The translations under genes and the position numbers were made by a program. From contig CAZKHG010000008.1 in NCBI GenBank assembly GCA_964552655.1, forward strand, positions 37,674 to 101,673: 64,000 bases of DNA, given 5' to 3'. Shown piece after piece: positions 8,982-16,814 of this stretch; the first letter of the stretch is position 1, and every line of letters starts with the position of its first letter. Below the pieces are notes generated by a model. The model worked only from the letters and a program-made list of their open reading frames with translations. It did no database searches and was not told where the DNA came from. Origin of the DNA: CAZKHG01 sp964552655. Its GTDB lineage: Bacteria > Bacteroidota > Bacteroidia > Bacteroidales > Tenuifilaceae.

Positions 8982-9866
8982 CTATTTAGTTTGTTTGAAA
9001 GAAAATACCCTGGATATGTTAAACCCAATATGAATCCCGGCATCGGTCCAACTGCCGGTGGTTTCAGTGATAAAACCCTTTTCAATCATCGCCAGCGAAT
9101 TGGTAACAATAATCTGGAAAACATGCCCGCCTGTTTCGATATCAACCCCAACTGAAAGCGGGTTATAGGTTTTTGAACTCCGGTAATCTTTAGCTGGCGG
9201 TAACACGTAGTAGTACTCGGCATTTAAGGAAATGCGTTTGGTCAGCTTAAACCTTGCTCCCAATCCTGCAGAAAAAATATCATTGGGATCCATTTCTGTT
9301 GCAACCATGTTGCGATGCACAAAGGTTGGGTTGATTTCGAGCGAAAAACGCTCGTTAAACTTTCTGGCGATAAGCAGCTGATGTACAAAGCTAACCCTGT
9401 CCCAAAAGTAGAGTGTATTTGGTTGATCCCATTTAAGCGAATTGATGGCAAAGCTGGTTAAGTAGGATAATGATATGGGCATGGTGCGCTCACCTTTGGA
9501 TTGACGCAGAATGGAAAACTTGGTAAATCCATCATAAGTTTTTTCGTAGGTCCCACGGCCTATACCAACCATCACCCAATCGGTAATCCCATACTCCAGG
9601 CTAAAGTGGATGTTGGCCTGATCCAACCCCCAGAGGTTGTATGCACCTGTGTTCACCTGTCCGAATCGATGGGAAATTCTGAAATCCAGCTGTTTGGCCG
9701 GCATTCTTTCTATGGAATGGCCATTCAATATCCGGGTTGATTTAAACGTAGCGGTGGCAAATTCAGTCTGGTTGCCGCTTGCCTCATCCAGAAGCTGGTC
9801 AATATCCTGGGAGTACAGGGTTGATGAAGCGGTTAAAAGTAAAACGATAAGTATTTGGGATTTCAT
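8982..9866 (-). CDS. DUF5777 family outer-membrane beta-barrel protein
   Basis: A 294-aa protein with a signal peptide (MKSQILIVLLLTASSTLYSQ) and amphipathic beta strands throughout. It contains the family blocks 'ATFKSTRILNGHSIE', 'LDFRISHRFG..N.GAYNLWGLD' and 'MVGIGRGTYEKTYDGFTKF'. The C-terminal residues (IGFNISRVFSF) end in an aromatic as in outer-membrane barrels. The function of DUF5777 is not established. It sits between the monohaem lipoprotein gene (19 bp upstream) and yceI (42 bp downstream). Confidence 0.85.
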   Translation of the reverse strand: MKSQILIVLLLTASSTLYSQDIDQLLDEASGNQTEFATATFKSTRILNGHSIERMPAKQLDFRISHRFGQVNTGAYNLWGLDQANIHFSLEYGITDWVMVGIGRGTYEKTYDGFTKFSILRQSKGERTMPISLSYLTSFAINSLKWDQPNTLYFWDRVSFVHQLLIARKFNERFSLEINPTFVHRNMVATEMDPNDIFSAGLGARFKLTKRISLNAEYYYVLPPAKDYRSSKTYNPLSVGVDIETGGHVFQIIVTNSLAMIEKGFITETTGSWTDAGIHIGFNISRVFSFKQTK

Positions 9867-9885
9867 AGTTTTTCGTAATTGATCT

Positions 9886-10266
9886 TTAATTGTTTAAAGC
9901 TCCACCCGTAACCCATTTCTGAATAATTGCGATGTTGCAATCACTGAGTTGAGATGAATTCTTAGGCATTGCAGAGAAACCTGTTGAATGTGTGATTGAT
10001 CCAATCAGTTTCCCGTCATCAGCCCGGGTTTTAACATCCGCGTAGTTCTCAAGTTTGATATTGCCCCCATAGGATGCTGCTGTGCTGTTGCTATGACAGG
10101 ATAAGCATGAATTTGCCAGTATCGGTTTTACCGAGAGGGTAAAAGTTACATTTGCAGTATCGCAGCCAGATGATATCTGTGGGTAGAGGTACTCCTGGCT
10201 ATCATAGTAGCAGCTTGTGAAATACATCATCACAAAAACAAACAAACCGCTTATTATCAATTTCAT
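9886..10266 (-). CDS. Cytochrome c-like lipoprotein, one CXXCH motif
   Basis: The ATG at 10266 is chosen because it gives a lipoprotein signal peptide (MKLIISGLFVFVMMYFTSC, lipobox FTSC) and leaves 29 bp after the upstream gene. A longer in-frame start would overlap that gene. The 126-aa product has one haem-binding motif, CLSCHS, in 'SVKPILANSCLSCHSNST'. Its order ('IKLENYADVKTRADDGKLIG...MPKNSSQLSDCNIAIIQKWV..G') is that of planctomycete-type cytochrome domains. It is probably a surface or periplasmic electron carrier. Confidence 0.8.
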   Translation of the reverse strand: MKLIISGLFVFVMMYFTSCYYDSQEYLYPQISSGCDTANVTFTLSVKPILANSCLSCHSNSTAASYGGNIKLENYADVKTRADDGKLIGSITHSTGFSAMPKNSSQLSDCNIAIIQKWVTGGALNN

Positions 10267-10295
10267 AGATGAATTTTTATAGTGAATGATCGAGA

Positions 10296-11330
10296 TTAGT
10301 TGTCCAACATTCCCTGCTGGATCCAAAGTTCAAATGTTCGCAGCTGGCAGTTGTTGAGTATCCCTGAGGGAGGCATTGCAATAAAACCCGGCTTATGGCG
10401 AAGCGCACCGATCAGAATGGGTGTTCCCGTTCGTAAAGTTTCCGCGTAGTATTTAACCTGTGTATAAGAGCTTAAATTCACTCCTCCTGAGGCATTAGTC
10501 GCATTATGACAACCCAGACAGTTATTTTGAACGATAGGCCAAACCTTTTGGGTAAAGCTGATTGTTCCCGATGTATCGCAGGCTGTCCATGGGCAGTCAC
10601 TGTTCAGAGCACCCTGAGAAATCCATTTACGGATCAGCTCTTTCTGGTCAGTAGTTAATGCCGGATCAGGAGGTGGAGGCATTCTGTCCCCCGGATCGGT
10701 GGCTGTAATTACCTTGTATATTTTACTGGAATTCGGGTAAAACGGAATAATGGCATCAGCATTTTGTCTAAGAGTGGTGTAGCTTGTTAATATATAGCCC
10801 TCTTTATGGGATATTGCATCGTGGCAACCGGTTTTCCCGCAGCTGGAGAGCAGCAACGGCTGGATATTCTGGTTAAAGCAAATGGTATCATAGTTTAATG
10901 GATCGCCTCCGCCACCTCCGCCGCCGCCATTATCAGGCACGCAGACTTTATTTTTTGCTCCCTGCTCAATCCACACGAGGATTATCGTTCGTTGTTCTCT
11001 GGTTAAAGGTCGGTCGGGGGGCATCATCCCTTCTCCTCCGGTTGTAGTGATTACCTCGTAAAGTTTGCTTCGTTTTGCGCTTCCGGATTTAACTATTTTC
11101 ATTATATCATCATAGCTCTGGGTGGTGAAACCGGCTTCACCGTAGTTGTCATGGCAACCTGAAATACCACAGGATGTCTGAAGAATTGGTAAAACCTGCG
11201 TATTAAAACACACGGTGTCAAGTTGCTCAATTCCCATTGGATCGTGCCTGCATGAGCTAATTGTTAGAATAGAGATTAGAAGCAGGGCAAATCCCGAGAA
11301 TACAAGGTATTTAAAAAGTTTTTTATTCAT
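10296..11330 (-). CDS. Lipoprotein with three cytochrome c-like domains
   Basis: A 344-aa lipoprotein (signal peptide about 1-27, lipobox ISSC). It has three repeats of a roughly 100-aa module that starts 'vcFn..vlPil..sC'. The haem motifs are CGISGCH and CGKTGCH (both CX4CH) and CLGCH (CXXCH). Each repeat carries a 'PPDRPL/PPPDPAL/MPPSG' loop that could give the distal Met ligand, and ends 'W..QGA'. A run of nine Gly residues with one Asp links modules one and two. The two CX4CH motifs are unusual for haem attachment. It is first in the minus-strand operon, behind the FNR box. Confidence 0.8.
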   Translation of the reverse strand: MNKKLFKYLVFSGFALLLISILTISSCRHDPMGIEQLDTVCFNTQVLPILQTSCGISGCHDNYGEAGFTTQSYDDIMKIVKSGSAKRSKLYEVITTTGGEGMMPPDRPLTREQRTIILVWIEQGAKNKVCVPDNGGGGGGGGDPLNYDTICFNQNIQPLLLSSCGKTGCHDAISHKEGYILTSYTTLRQNADAIIPFYPNSSKIYKVITATDPGDRMPPPPDPALTTDQKELIRKWISQGALNSDCPWTACDTSGTISFTQKVWPIVQNNCLGCHNATNASGGVNLSSYTQVKYYAETLRTGTPILIGALRHKPGFIAMPPSGILNNCQLRTFELWIQQGMLDN

Positions 11331-11386
11331 ATAACAGTAGTTATTTCAAAGCAATTTACATTTAAAAAACTACTTAACATCATGTA

Positions 11387-11400
11387 TTGATATATATCAA
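11387..11400. promoter_or_regulatory. Perfect FNR-type box upstream of haem-lipoprotein operon
   Basis: TTGATATATATCAA is an exact match to TTGAT-N4-ATCAA. It lies 57-70 bases upstream of the start codon of the three-module haem lipoprotein. A near-match -7 element on the minus strand (TTGCTTTG, plus 11347-11354) would put the box centre about 50 bases upstream of transcription start, a reasonable activator position. A Crp/Fnr regulator gene lies at 56103 in this window. Confidence 0.6.
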
Positions 11401-11501
11401 ATAGTTTTTAGATAAAATATACCATGAAGGTTGATGCACAATTGTGAAAATTATATTAAAAATTCAATAGCGATTCAGTGAATCTGAGTAAGGATAAAAC
11501 G

Positions 11502-11551
11502 AAAAGATCGCAAAATGTTAAACTAATTATTGTTAACTTTTGCGATCTTTT
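11502..11551 (-). terminator. Intrinsic terminator after recA
   Basis: The arms 11502-11521 and 11533-11551 pair over 19 bases with a single-base bulge and an 11-base loop. On the minus strand the stem ends in TTTTCGTTTTA. It lies 64-113 bases beyond the recA stop codon, ending the bcp-recA transcript. Confidence 0.75.
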
Positions 11552-11614
11552 CTAATGCTCTTGAAATCAATACCTTGAAAGATTTGTTGAAAAATCTATT
11601 AAGTTTATAGATTA

Positions 11615-12637
11615 TCAGGTGGTTTTCAACGCCTCTCTGATTTTTCCTTCCAGCTCTTCAGCCAGTTCAGGGTTATCGGTAAGGAGCTGTTTTACTGCAT
11701 CCCTGCCTTGTCCCAAGCGGGTTTCACCATAGCTGAACCAGGAACCGCTTTTTTTGATGATATTCTGTTCTACGCCCAGGTCAATAACCTCGCCGATTTT
11801 GGAAATCCCCTCGCCAAATACGATATCAAATTCTGCTTTGCGGAATGGCGGAGCCAGCTTGTTTTTTACAATCTTTACTCTTACCCTGTTCCCGGTAGAT
11901 TCTTCGCCTTCTTTAATCTGGTTCAGCTTCCTGATATCAACACGCACTGATGAATAGAATTTTAAAGCGTTACCACCTGTTGTGGTTTCCGGGTTACCAA
12001 ACATTACGCCGATTTTGTCGCGGAGTTGGTTTATAAAAACGCAGCATGTATTGGTTTTACTTATGGTTGCTGTAAGTTTTCTCAGCGCCTGCGACATTAA
12101 CCGGGCCTGCAGGCCCATTTTGCTGTCCCCCATTTCTCCTTCAATTTCGGCTTTAGGGGTGAGTGCGGCAACGGAGTCAATAACGATGATGTCAATTGCA
12201 CCTGAACGAATCAGGTTATCTGCAACTTCCAGGGCCTGTTCCCCGTTATCGGGTTGTGAAATCAGTAAGGTTTCAACATCAACACCTAATTTCTCCGCAT
12301 AGGTGCGGTCAAATGCATGCTCAGCATCTATTATGGCAGCAATCCCGCCAAGCTTTTGAGCCTCGGCAATTGCATGGATTGCCAGGGTGGTTTTCCCCGA
12401 TGATTCAGGGCCATAAATTTCTACCACTCGTCCTCTTGGGTAACCACCAATTCCCAGGGCGATATCAAGAGCTATTGAGCCGGATGAAATGCTGGGAACA
12501 TCGGAAATGGCCTTATCGCCCATTTTCATGATTGTTCCTTTGCCAAAATCCTTTTCTATCTTATCAATAGTTGATTGCAAGGCCTTTAATTTCTCCTTGC
12601 TTATTTCCTTATGCTCTTTGTTTTCATTCTTTTCCAT
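11615..12637 (-). CDS. recA: Recombinase RecA
   Basis: A 340-aa RecA that forms ATP-dependent filaments on single-stranded DNA for homologous recombination and induces LexA-type self-cleavage. Walker A GPESSGKT (76-83), 'IDAEHAFDRTYAEKLGVD', Walker B 'IDIIVIDSVAALTPKAEIEG' and 'LMSQALRKLT' are intact. The L2 region reads 'NQLRDKIGVMFGNPETTTGG'. N-terminal extension and length are normal for Bacteroidetes. It follows bcp by 10 bp on the same strand. I saw no LexA-type box in the short gap. Confidence 0.98.
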   Translation of the reverse strand: MEKNENKEHKEISKEKLKALQSTIDKIEKDFGKGTIMKMGDKAISDVPSISSGSIALDIALGIGGYPRGRVVEIYGPESSGKTTLAIHAIAEAQKLGGIAAIIDAEHAFDRTYAEKLGVDVETLLISQPDNGEQALEVADNLIRSGAIDIIVIDSVAALTPKAEIEGEMGDSKMGLQARLMSQALRKLTATISKTNTCCVFINQLRDKIGVMFGNPETTTGGNALKFYSSVRVDIRKLNQIKEGEESTGNRVRVKIVKNKLAPPFRKAEFDIVFGEGISKIGEVIDLGVEQNIIKKSGSWFSYGETRLGQGRDAVKQLLTDNPELAEELEGKIREALKTT

Positions 12638-12647
12638 TATATTTTTT

Positions 12648-13121
12648 TTAAGGTTTTTCCAACGCGTTTAATATTTGATTTACATGGTCTGCGGTATCTA
12701 CTTTTGTGAAAATATTTTCAATTACCCCGTTGCCATTAATCAGGAATGTGGTTCTCAGGATTCCCTCATAGGTCTTGCCATACATCTTTTTTTCACCCCA
12801 GGCACCGTATTCCATTGCCACGCTATGATCAATATCTGATATCAGCTTAAAGGGCAGGCCAAATTTTGCAATAAAATTTTGGTGTGATTTTTGGTTGTCC
12901 GGGCTTACCCCAACTACCTCAAAACCCAGCTTGGCGAGTTTTTCATAACCATCCCTTAGATTACATGCTTCTGCAGTGCACCCGGGAGTGTTATCCTTAG
13001 GATAAAAATACAAAATCAACTTTTTTCCTTTAAAGTCTGGCAAGCTGATAGGGTTACCATTCTGATCAACTGATTTAAAATCAGGTGCCTTATCGCCCAA
13101 TGATAATTTTTTTGTTTCCAT
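12648..13121 (-). CDS. bcp: Thiol peroxidase (peroxiredoxin Q/Bcp family)
   Basis: The ATG at 13121 gives 157 aa starting METKKLSLGDKAPDF, the normal family N-terminus. A longer frame upstream would add 22 residues unlike the family. The enzyme reduces hydrogen and organic peroxides with thioredoxin. The peroxidatic site is 'DNTPGCTAEACNLRD', with peroxidatic and resolving cysteines five residues apart as in atypical 2-Cys Bcp. 'LRTTFLINGNGVIENIF' is the standard C-terminal strand. The first gene of an apparent bcp-recA operon, it links peroxide defence with repair. Confidence 0.93.
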   Translation of the reverse strand: METKKLSLGDKAPDFKSVDQNGNPISLPDFKGKKLILYFYPKDNTPGCTAEACNLRDGYEKLAKLGFEVVGVSPDNQKSHQNFIAKFGLPFKLISDIDHSVAMEYGAWGEKKMYGKTYEGILRTTFLINGNGVIENIFTKVDTADHVNQILNALEKP

Positions 13122-13351
13122 AATTGTAAAGTGTAAAGTTAAAAAGTTTGGTGAATTTTCCCTGTTAAAAATTGCATTGAATAGCACTCATTTTTCAACA
13201 AGGGATTTATTGGTAAACAGAGTTGTTGATAAGTATGTTTAAACATTGCGATTCTATACTTTGACAAGATATTCAGGTTTTCCGGTTTTCCTGATTATAA
13301 CTTATAGATAGCCAAGGGGATAATCCGTTAGTCAAAAAAAAGGAGTTTGAA

Positions 13352-13359
13352 TATCTTTG
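13352..13359 (+). promoter_or_regulatory. Promoter -7 element (TATCTTTG)
   Basis: TATCTTTG matches TAnnTTTG and lies 48 bases before the ATG at 13407. A clear TTTG 19 bases further upstream is not seen. The element supports the ATG at 13407 as start, because a possible TTG start at 13347 would lie upstream of it. Confidence 0.5.
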
Positions 13360-13406
13360 TTTTTAATGGTTTGTTACATTTACCCGCCAAATCAATTTGC
13401 TTTATT

Positions 13407-13835
13407 ATGCCTGATGATAAGATTAATTCGATGAATGTTGTGGAGGATTCGCTGGTGAAGGATCTGTTCATTCAAGGGACAAAGGAAGCCCCGGAAGTGA
13501 TATGCAAAAAGCAAACTGGTGAAATTAGCATTAACGGGTACTGTATTTTAAGCAACCCCAAGGATTACCTGTCCACCCTCATGTTATGGGTTGAGAATTA
13601 TGTTGCTCAATGCAAACCGGAAGCCATTCTGCTAACCTTCCGGCTCTTATACGTCAATGGCTGTTCAGAGAAATGCCTTTACGACTTCATCAGGTTCACA
13701 GAACGTACATGCGATAGTAGTATTAAACTTAGCATTAGATGTTATTACGAAGAGGACGATATCGATATGTACGAGTGGTGTAAGCAAATTAAAAGTGTTT
13801 TCAAATTTCCTGTAAGCATTTTAAAAACGGTTTGA
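13407..13835 (+). CDS. SiaC-like (DUF1987) regulatory protein
   Basis: A 142-aa cytoplasmic protein. The block 'TKEAPEVICKKQTGEISING' followed by 'P.dYLSTLMLWVENYVA', 'LTFRLLYVNGCSEKC' and 'IRCYYEEDDIDMYEW' is the whole DUF1987/SiaC fold. SiaC-type proteins are controlled by phosphorylation and regulate partner enzymes such as diguanylate cyclases. The segment usually rich in Thr/Ser (N-T-S-S in many members) reads N-G-C-S here, so the usual phosphosite may be shifted or lost. The gene stands alone, without the SiaA/SiaB phosphatase/kinase genes nearby. The start could also be the ATG at 13431. Confidence 0.7.
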   Translation: MPDDKINSMNVVEDSLVKDLFIQGTKEAPEVICKKQTGEISINGYCILSNPKDYLSTLMLWVENYVAQCKPEAILLTFRLLYVNGCSEKCLYDFIRFTERTCDSSIKLSIRCYYEEDDIDMYEWCKQIKSVFKFPVSILKTV

Positions 13836-13900
13836 TAGAACCCAACCCTTAATTCTTATTCTTAACTTTTCGGTAAGTAAATTTCAGCCACAAAAAATAT

Positions 13901-13908
13901 TACATTTG
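13901..13908 (+). promoter_or_regulatory. Promoter -7 element for the transketolase operon
   Basis: TACATTTG matches TAnnTTTG, 41 bases before the transketolase N-subunit ATG. The upstream TTTG element is not clear; ATTTC at 13881 is the nearest. Confidence 0.5.
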
Positions 13909-13949
13909 CATCTTGGTTTTTTATTGATTTTTTTGAAATCATTTTTAAG

Positions 13950-14795
13950 ATGGCTGATATTCAATTCTTAAAATCCATGGCTGGTCAGGTTAGACGAGAT
14001 GTAATCCGTATGGTCCATAAGCCTGCAAGTGGTCATCCTGGTGGTGCATTAGGTTGTGCCGATTTTTTTACCACATTATATTTTGACACGCTCCGTGTTA
14101 ATCCTGTAAATTTTAGTATGGATGGAATAGGAGAGGATCTCTTTTTCCTTTCCAACGGGCATTTGTCTGCCGTATGGTACAGCGTGTTAGCCCGTAAGGG
14201 ATATTTTGATATAGCTGAGCTGAATACATTCAGGATGTTAAACAGCCGTTTGCAGGGTCATCCAACCACTGCTGAACACCTGCCCGGTGTAAGAATCGCT
14301 TCTGGTTCACTTGGGCAGGGATTGTCTGTGGCCTGCGGTGCTGCACTTGCCAAAAAGTTGAATAACGATGATCACCTGGTCTTTAGCCTTCATGGCGATG
14401 GCGAACTTCAGGAAGGACAAATCTGGGAGGCTGCCCTATTTGCATCTGCAAAAAAAATCGACAATCTAATTGCAACTATTGATTACAATGGGAAGCAAAT
14501 TGATGGACCTGTTGACAGTATTGTTACCCTCGGAAACCTCAAGAATAAGTGGCTGGCATTCGACTGGCTGGTAGTTGAAATGAATGGGAACGATATCCCT
14601 GATATTTTAAGAGGAATTTCGGAAGCAAAGTCGTTGACAGGAAAAGGAAAACCTGTGATTATTCTGATGAAAACTGAAATGGGGATGGGTGTTGATTTCA
14701 TGATGGGAACCCATAAGTGGCACGGTAAAGCTCCGAATGATGATGAATTTGCGCGTGCAATGGCACAACTACCCGAAACTTTAGGGGATTTTTAA
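13950..14795 (+). CDS. Transketolase, N-terminal (ThDP-binding) subunit
   Basis: A 281-aa protein corresponding to the first half of transketolase, which moves two-carbon ketol units between sugar phosphates in the pentose phosphate pathway. 'KPASGHPGGALGCADF' holds a ThDP-domain His, and 'GDGELQEGQIWEA' is the Mg/ThDP motif (GDG, then about 27 residues to 'DYNGKQIDG'). The length fits split transketolases of archaea and many bacteria. The C-terminal subunit is encoded 455 bp downstream, with a methylglyoxal-synthase-like gene inserted between the halves. Confidence 0.92.
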   Translation: MADIQFLKSMAGQVRRDVIRMVHKPASGHPGGALGCADFFTTLYFDTLRVNPVNFSMDGIGEDLFFLSNGHLSAVWYSVLARKGYFDIAELNTFRMLNSRLQGHPTTAEHLPGVRIASGSLGQGLSVACGAALAKKLNNDDHLVFSLHGDGELQEGQIWEAALFASAKKIDNLIATIDYNGKQIDGPVDSIVTLGNLKNKWLAFDWLVVEMNGNDIPDILRGISEAKSLTGKGKPVIILMKTEMGMGVDFMMGTHKWHGKAPNDDEFARAMAQLPETLGDF

Positions 14796-14829
14796 TTAGG
14801 TTTTTACGTTTTTTAAAATCTATATAGAA

Positions 14830-15228
14830 ATGAAAAATATTGCGGTTATTGCCCATGATGCTAAAAAACCTGAACTGGTAAAGTTTCTGAAAGATCATTC
14901 AGATTGGTTGCCGGGAGTGAACCTTTTAGCAACCGGAAGAACTGCCGAATTTGTTGAATCTCAGGGTATAAAATGCCGCCATCTCAGCCCTGGCCAGTAT
15001 GGTGGGTATAACCAGATCACCGATATGATCGATAAAGGCGAGGTGGATATCGTTATCTTCCTACGCGACCATAAAGTGGTGCAGCAACACCATGAGGATA
15101 TCAGAAAATTGCTTGAAATGTGCAATGTGAAAAATATTCCACTGGCCACAAACACAGCCAGCGCTGAGCTGATTATCCTCGGACTTATTCGTTTAGAAGC
15201 AATTGAGCGTCAGAAAAGGAACACCTGA
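14830..15228 (+). CDS. Methylglyoxal synthase-like protein with altered active site
   Basis: A 132-aa MGS-fold protein. Compared by eye with E. coli MgsA it keeps 'IAvIAHDakK' (His19, Asp20, Lys23 equivalents), 'ATGrT' (Thr45, Thr48), the Asp91 equivalent in 'VIFLRD', His98 and Asp101 equivalents in 'QHHED', and 'NIPLATNTASAELII'. The catalytic-base motif GPMGGDQQ reads GQYGGYNQ, so Asp71 becomes Tyr, and Thr47 becomes Arg. True MgsA makes methylglyoxal from dihydroxyacetone phosphate; this copy may not, and could bind a ligand instead. It ends 22 bp before the transketolase C-subunit start. Confidence 0.75.
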   Translation: MKNIAVIAHDAKKPELVKFLKDHSDWLPGVNLLATGRTAEFVESQGIKCRHLSPGQYGGYNQITDMIDKGEVDIVIFLRDHKVVQQHHEDIRKLLEMCNVKNIPLATNTASAELIILGLIRLEAIERQKRNT

Positions 15229-15250
15229 TTTGTACAATAAAATTCGATTA

Positions 15251-16204
15251 ATGAAAAAATTTACATCAACAGGCAACAAAGATACCCGCTCGGGTTTTGG
15301 AGCAGGCTTATACGAGCTGGGTAAAATAAATCCGGATGTAGTTGCACTTTGTGCCGATCTGATCGGATCGTTGAAAATGGATGATTTTGTTAAGGATTTT
15401 CCATCCCGCTTTTTTCAAACCGGTATTGCAGAAGCCAACATGATTGGGTTGGCAGCAGGGTTGACAATCGGAGGGAAAATCCCTTTTGCAGGAACATTCG
15501 CCAATTTTGCCACCGGGAGAGTTTATGACCAGATCAGGCAGAGCATTGCCTACTCAAATAAAAATGTAAAGATTTGTGCCTCTCATGCAGGCATCACCCT
15601 GGGTGAGGATGGAGCAACACACCAGATAATGGAAGATATCGGGTTAATGAAGATGCTCCCGAATATGACCGTAATCAACACGGCTGATTATAATCAAACC
15701 AAAGCGGCTACTCTTGCCATTGCAAATTGGTATGGTCCGGTTTACCTGAGATTTGGCAGACCGGTTGTTCCAAATTTTACCCCAGCCGATCAAATTTTTG
15801 AAATTGGGAAAGCCCTTACCTTAATTGAAGGTAACGATGTTTCGATTTTTGCCACAGGCCATTTGGTTTGGCCTGCACTAGAGGCTGCTGAAATATTGGA
15901 GGGCATGGGAATTTCTGCAGAAGTTATCAATATACATACCATAAAGCCACTCGATAAAGAAGCTATACTTAAATCGGTTACAAAGACCGGAAGCGTGGTT
16001 ACAGCAGAAGAACACATGATCAACGGGGGGCTAGGTGATAGCATTGCACAACTTCTTACCCGTGAACTGCCAAAACCCCAGGAATTTATTGCCGTTGATG
16101 ATTCATTTGGTGAAAGCGGCAAACCCGAAGAGTTGATGAAAAAATATGGCTTGGATACCCCAAATATCGTGGAAGCAACCAGGAAAGTTTTAGCCCGTAA
16201 GTAA
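15251..16204 (+). CDS. Transketolase, C-terminal (pyrimidine-binding) subunit
   Basis: A 317-aa protein from the ATG at 15251; an in-frame TTG at 15203 would overlap the preceding gene and lacks family support. It covers the second half of transketolase: 'PSRFFQTGIAEANMIGLAAG' contains the Glu that activates ThDP, 'FANFATGRVYDQIRQSIAYS', and 'SHAGITLGEDGATHQIMEDI' with the substrate-phosphate-binding region. It must assemble with the N-subunit into an active enzyme. The sigma factor gene begins 18 bp downstream and may share the transcript. Confidence 0.92.
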   Translation: MKKFTSTGNKDTRSGFGAGLYELGKINPDVVALCADLIGSLKMDDFVKDFPSRFFQTGIAEANMIGLAAGLTIGGKIPFAGTFANFATGRVYDQIRQSIAYSNKNVKICASHAGITLGEDGATHQIMEDIGLMKMLPNMTVINTADYNQTKAATLAIANWYGPVYLRFGRPVVPNFTPADQIFEIGKALTLIEGNDVSIFATGHLVWPALEAAEILEGMGISAEVINIHTIKPLDKEAILKSVTKTGSVVTAEEHMINGGLGDSIAQLLTRELPKPQEFIAVDDSFGESGKPEELMKKYGLDTPNIVEATRKVLARK

Positions 16205-16222
16205 GTTCTTCCATCCCAAATA

Positions 16223-16771
16223 ATGAATACATACAGCGATAAGGAATTGCTAGAAATGTACCGGGATGCCGGTACCAGAAATTATGCTTTTAACCTTATC
16301 GTCCGAAAATATCAGGAGAGGTTATACTGGCACATCCGGCGTATTATCATTGATCACGACGATTCTGATGATGTAATTCAGAATACTTTCCTTAAAGTCT
16401 GGTGTGGCCTTGAAACATTTCGGGAGGACTCCCAGCTCTACACCTGGCTTTACAGGATTGCTACAAACGAGGCATTAACATTTATTAAGAAAAAAAGAAC
16501 AAAATTTTTTCTGCCTATTGTTGATGTTGAGCAGCAGCTTTCCCGATCGTTGGAAAGCGATGCGTATTTTAATGGGAATGAGATACAGAAGAAATTACAG
16601 GAAGCAATACTTAAGTTGCCTGATAAACAGCGCATTGTATTTAATATGAAGTATTTTGAGGAGATGAAATATGAGGAGATATCGGAGGTGCTTGGAACTT
16701 CGGTTGGGGCTCTTAAAGCGTCCTTTCATCATGCCGTAAAAAAAATTGAGAAATTTTTTGATGAGAATTAA
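16223..16771 (+). CDS. ECF RNA polymerase sigma factor (sigma-70 family)
   Basis: A 182-aa sigma factor with region 2 ('LIVRKYQERLYWHIRRII', then 'DSDDVIQNTFLKVWCGLETF' and 'FREDSQLYTWLYRIATNEAL') and region 4 ('LQEAILKLPDKQRIVFNMKY' and 'MKYEEISEVLGTSVGALKAS'). It directs RNA polymerase to stress or envelope genes. The next two genes encode a one-pass membrane protein and a CpxP-like lipoprotein, as in typical Bacteroidetes ECF operons, so its activity is probably gated by envelope signals. Confidence 0.93.
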   Translation: MNTYSDKELLEMYRDAGTRNYAFNLIVRKYQERLYWHIRRIIIDHDDSDDVIQNTFLKVWCGLETFREDSQLYTWLYRIATNEALTFIKKKRTKFFLPIVDVEQQLSRSLESDAYFNGNEIQKKLQEAILKLPDKQRIVFNMKYFEEMKYEEISEVLGTSVGALKASFHHAVKKIEKFFDEN

Positions 16772-16814
16772 ACCCTTTTAAGGATTTTACGTCTTAAAAC
16801 CAGAAGATTAAAAT

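Noticed and set aside
15203..15250. Upstream TTG start for the transketolase C-subunit
   Set aside because: It would overlap the MGS-like gene and add residues unlike the family; the ATG at 15251 gives the normal N-terminus.
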